From CAWIUB01 sp963839995 (lineage in GTDB: Bacteria > Actinomycetota > Actinomycetes > Mycobacteriales > Jatrophihabitantaceae), in assembly GCA_963839995.1 (NCBI GenBank), contig CAWIXH010000012.1, positions 62,001 to 126,000 of the forward strand: a stretch of 64,000 nt of DNA, written 5' to 3'. How positions within the stretch are numbered: the stretch's first letter is position 1; every line of letters begins with the position of its first letter. Below, piece after piece: positions 61,430 through 64,000 of this stretch. A model generated the notes under the pieces. The model searched no databases, was not told the origin of the DNA, and worked only from the letters and a program-made list of their open reading frames with translations. A program made the translations under genes and the position numbers.

Positions 61430-63292
61430 TCATACGAGCGAATCCCTCCAGGACTCGTGCAGGGCGGCGAACTCGCCGGCGCCGGAGGCGATCAGCGAGG
61501 CCGGTGATCCATCCTCCACCACCCGGCCGGCGTCGAGGACCAGCACCCGGTCGGCGATCTCGACCGTCGACAGCCGGTGCGCGATGATCAACGCGGTGCG
61601 GTCGCGCAGCACTGTGCGCAGCGCGCGCTGGACGGCCCGCTCGGTCGGGACGTCCAGCGAGGACGTCGCTTCATCGAGGATCAGCACGGCGGGGTCTGCC
61701 AGAAACGCGCGCGCGAACGCCACCAGCTGGCGTTGCCCGGCAGACAGCCGTCCGCCGCGCTTGCGCACGTCGGTGTCGTACCCCTCGGGCAGCCGGCTGA
61801 TGAACTCGTGCGCGCCGACGGAGTGAGCCGCGGTGATGACCTCGTGGCGCGTCGCGCCGGGACGGCCGAACCCGATGTTGTCGGCGACCGATCCGGAGAA
61901 CAGGAAGCCGTCCTGCGTGATCATGACGATCGCCTCACGCAGGTCGGCCTCGGCGATGTCGCGCAGGTCGACCCCGTCGAGGCGGACGGAGCCGGTGGTC
62001 GGATCGTAGAACCGGGAGATCAGCTTCGCGATCGTCGACTTGCCGGCGCCGGTCTCGCCGACGAGCGCCACGGTTTGCCCGGCCGGGATGACCAGGTCCA
62101 TTTCGCGCAGCACCGACCGGTCGGTGCGATAGCCGAACTCGACTCGCGACAGCTCGACCCGTCCGCGGGGCGGCCGGGCGACCGCCGTGGGCGCGGCTGG
62201 CTCGGGCACGGCGGGCGGTTCGGCGAGCACGGCCGCGATCTTCTCCAGTGCCGCCGTGGCCGACTGCAGCGAGTTGTAGAAGACCGCGACGTCCTCCATC
62301 GGGTCGTAGAACTGCCGCAGATACAGCAGGAACGCGGTCAGCACGCCGAGTTCGAGACCACCTGCCGAGACCCGATAGCCACCGACCAGCAGGACGGCCA
62401 CCGTGGCGACGTTGCCGATCAGCGCGGTGCCGGGGATGAACACCGCGTGCAGCCGGAACGCGACGGCGTTCGCGTCGCGGTAGTCCGCGTTCAGCGCGCC
62501 GAAGAGCCGGTCGTTGCGGCTCTCACGGCGGAACGCCTGCACCGCGCGGATGCCGTTGAATGTCTCGACGAAGTTGACGATCAGCGTGGCCACGGTCTCT
62601 CGGGTGCGCCGGAAGGCCGCACTGGCCCGGGAGGCGAACCACCGGTACAGCAGCCACAGCGGCACCAACGAGGCGAGCGCGATGCCGGCCAGCGGCGCGT
62701 CCAGGACGAGCAGGATCACCGTGATCGCGGCGATGTTGAGCATCGCGGTGAGCAGCCCGTCCAGGCCCGAGTCGAGCAGCTCGGTGAGCGTGTCGACGTC
62801 CGAGGTCAGCCGGCTGATCACGCGTCCGGAGGTGAACCGCTCGTGGAAGGAGACCGACAGGGCCTGCACGTGGTCGAACGTGCGCCGGCGCAGGTCGAAA
62901 AGGATCGCCTGCCCGATGCGCCCACTGCGCCGGACGAATACCGCCCGGAGCCAGCCGGAGAGCACTGCCGACACCGCCAGGCCAGCGGTGATCGTGATGA
63001 TCGACATGTAGTCGCCGTGCGTGGCATCGGGCAGCGACCGGTCGATCGCGACGCCGATCAGCCACGGGCCGGCCATGGTGGCCAGCGTCTGGACGACGGC
63101 GATCGCCAGGACGCCCACGATCGCTCGGCGGTGCGGGCGCACCAGGTCCCGCAGCAAGGCCCGCGCTTCGCGACGTAGCCTCGGCCGGCCAATCGGCACG
63201 ACCTGGTCGTCGTCCTGCTGCGCTGCCGCGGCGTCGTGGGTCAGCTTGCCGCGCCAGTCCTCCTGCTGCCCGGCGTCGATAAACTCGGTCAC
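61430..63292 (-). CDS. ABC exporter half (fused membrane and ATPase domains)
   Basis: The 620-residue protein has six membrane helices (about 50-330) and an ATPase domain (about 370-610) with Walker A GETGAGKST, signature LSAGQRQ and Walker B VLILDEATSSLD. The H-loop is IAHRLSTVE. It is a type I exporter subunit, paired with the next gene in a heterodimer like those of mycobacteria. GGAGGG seven bases before GTG 63292 sets the start. Confidence 0.92.
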   Translation of the reverse strand: MTEFIDAGQQEDWRGKLTHDAAAAQQDDDQVVPIGRPRLRREARALLRDLVRPHRRAIVGVLAIAVVQTLATMAGPWLIGVAIDRSLPDATHGDYMSIITITAGLAVSAVLSGWLRAVFVRRSGRIGQAILFDLRRRTFDHVQALSVSFHERFTSGRVISRLTSDVDTLTELLDSGLDGLLTAMLNIAAITVILLVLDAPLAGIALASLVPLWLLYRWFASRASAAFRRTRETVATLIVNFVETFNGIRAVQAFRRESRNDRLFGALNADYRDANAVAFRLHAVFIPGTALIGNVATVAVLLVGGYRVSAGGLELGVLTAFLLYLRQFYDPMEDVAVFYNSLQSATAALEKIAAVLAEPPAVPEPAAPTAVARPPRGRVELSRVEFGYRTDRSVLREMDLVIPAGQTVALVGETGAGKSTIAKLISRFYDPTTGSVRLDGVDLRDIAEADLREAIVMITQDGFLFSGSVADNIGFGRPGATRHEVITAAHSVGAHEFISRLPEGYDTDVRKRGGRLSAGQRQLVAFARAFLADPAVLILDEATSSLDVPTERAVQRALRTVLRDRTALIIAHRLSTVEIADRVLVLDAGRVVEDGSPASLIASGAGEFAALHESWRDSLV

Positions 63293-63377
63293 GGGACCCT
63301 CCACTCGGCGCTGCGGGCCCCAGGTCCGGCGCACCGCGCCGGACGAACTGTGCCCATGGTTCGCTCGCTTCGCTCGC

Positions 63378-64000
63378 TCACGGCACGGGCTCCAGCTCGG
63401 ACGTCTGCGCCAGCAGATCCCGGTACTCGGGCACCGTGGCGAGCAGCTCGCTGTGCGTGCCGACCGCGGCGATCCGCCCGTCGGCCATGAGCGCTACCCG
63501 GTCGGCCAGCAGCACGGTCGACGGACGGTGCGCCACGACCAGCGCCGTCGTGGTGCCAAGCACCCGACGCAGCGCTGCCTCGACCTGTGCCTCGGTCTGC
63601 ACGTCCAGGGCCGAGAGCGGGTCGTCGAGCACCAGCACACGGGGCCGCCCGAGCACCGCTCGCGCCAGGGCCAGTCGCTGGCGCTGCCCACCGGACAGCG
63701 AAAGCCCCTGCTCCCCGATGCGGGTGTCGAGCCCGAACGGCAGCTCGTCGACGAAGCCCGCCTGCGCGATCTCGATTGCCTCGGCGACGTCGGCGTCTGT
63801 GACGCTCGGGCGGCCGAGCGTGAGGTTCTCGCGGACGCTCGCCGAGAAGAGGGTCGCCTCTTCGAACGCCGTGGCTACCACGCTGCGCAACTCGTCCAGT
63901 GACACGTCACGCACGTCGCGGCCACCGACCGTGATTCGCCCCCCGGTGACGTCGTGCAGCCGGGCCACCAGGGCGGTAAGGGTGGTCTTGCCGCAGCCGG
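63378..64000 (-). CDS. ABC exporter half, ATPase end only (runs off the window)
   Basis: The visible C-terminal 207 residues are an ATPase domain: Walker A GCGKTTLT at the window edge, signature LSLSGGQRQRLALARAVLG, Walker B RVLVLDDPLSALD and H-loop VVAHRPSTV. The Asp in place of Glu after Walker B (DDPLS) suggests this site is degenerate, as in one half of many heterodimeric exporters. The membrane domain lies beyond 64000. It precedes the other half gene by 85 bases. Confidence 0.9.
   Translation of the reverse strand, partial: GCGKTTLTALVARLHDVTGGRITVGGRDVRDVSLDELRSVVATAFEEATLFSASVRENLTLGRPSVTDADVAEAIEIAQAGFVDELPFGLDTRIGEQGLSLSGGQRQRLALARAVLGRPRVLVLDDPLSALDVQTEAQVEAALRRVLGTTTALVVAHRPSTVLLADRVALMADGRIAAVGTHSELLATVPEYRDLLAQTSELEPVP

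Overview
The window is a high-GC, double-stranded bacterial chromosome segment from an actinobacterium. The evidence is the gene content: DUF3263, a LytR C-terminal domain protein, DUF3027, DUF2530, an XPB-type helicase next to a helicase-associated protein, a deazaflavin (F420)-type nitroreductase, an ECF42/DGPF pair, CIRCE-controlled groEL, and menaquinone synthesis by the futalosine route (mqnB, mqnD). The order XPB helicase / helicase-associated protein / cold-shock protein / MFS / DUF3027 / MarR-MFS / SpoU methylase resembles the conserved Rv0861-Rv0883 neighbourhood of mycobacteria. Futalosine-type menaquinone synthesis points away from mycobacteria, towards Frankia/Jatrophihabitans/Sporichthya-like lineages. 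That placement is an inference.

Layout. Positions 1-6.3 kb are a metabolic block: amidohydrolase (cut by the window edge), uracil-DNA-glycosylase fold protein, F420 nitroreductase, alpha-hydroxy-acid oxidase, and a lone paaZ behind a TetR-type palindrome. Positions 6.3-9.2 kb hold a decayed DUF222/HNH gene split by a DUF772-type insertion sequence. Positions 9.3-21.7 kb carry small regulatory and stress modules: ArsR/AHSA1, DUF72, an ECF sigma and membrane-partner pair, a DGPF/ECF42 pair, a PAS-GGDEF-EAL protein, zinc peptidase, OsmC, Usp and two HtrA-like proteases. An IS1380 element follows. A second, inverted copy of the first IS then sits in an MFS gene (24.5-26.3 kb). Positions 27-34.2 kb carry an aldo-keto reductase, acyl-CoA ligase, a WXG100-like/hydrolase pair, DUF3263, LytR_C, and threonine synthase under a SAM-I riboswitch.

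Positions 34.2-41.1 kb are the main mobile region. An AbiEi/DUF559-like gene, bracketed by two related palindromic repeats, is interrupted by a 5.6-kb transposon with 5'-TGT...ACA-3' ends and a 5-bp target duplication. The transposon encodes a zinc-ribbon/HTH protein, a DDE integrase, an AAA ATPase and a small protein. Its own integrase gene is split by an IS1634-family element. Every insertion except the IS1380 one can be removed on paper with its target duplication. Three of the four gene junctions then read through in frame; the DUF222 gene was already broken.

Positions 41-64 kb are core chromosome: a cold-shock gene, groEL behind two CIRCE operators, a Na+/H+ antiporter fused to a UBP zinc finger, LMW phosphatase with fructosamine kinase, XPB helicase with its neighbour, a second cold-shock gene, mqnB-mqnD with an MFS gene, DUF3027 with a repeated GTG start region, MarR/MFS, SpoU methylase, ROK kinase, OsmC, and a heterodimer-type ABC exporter pair that runs off the right edge. 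I found no tRNA, rRNA or CRISPR array.
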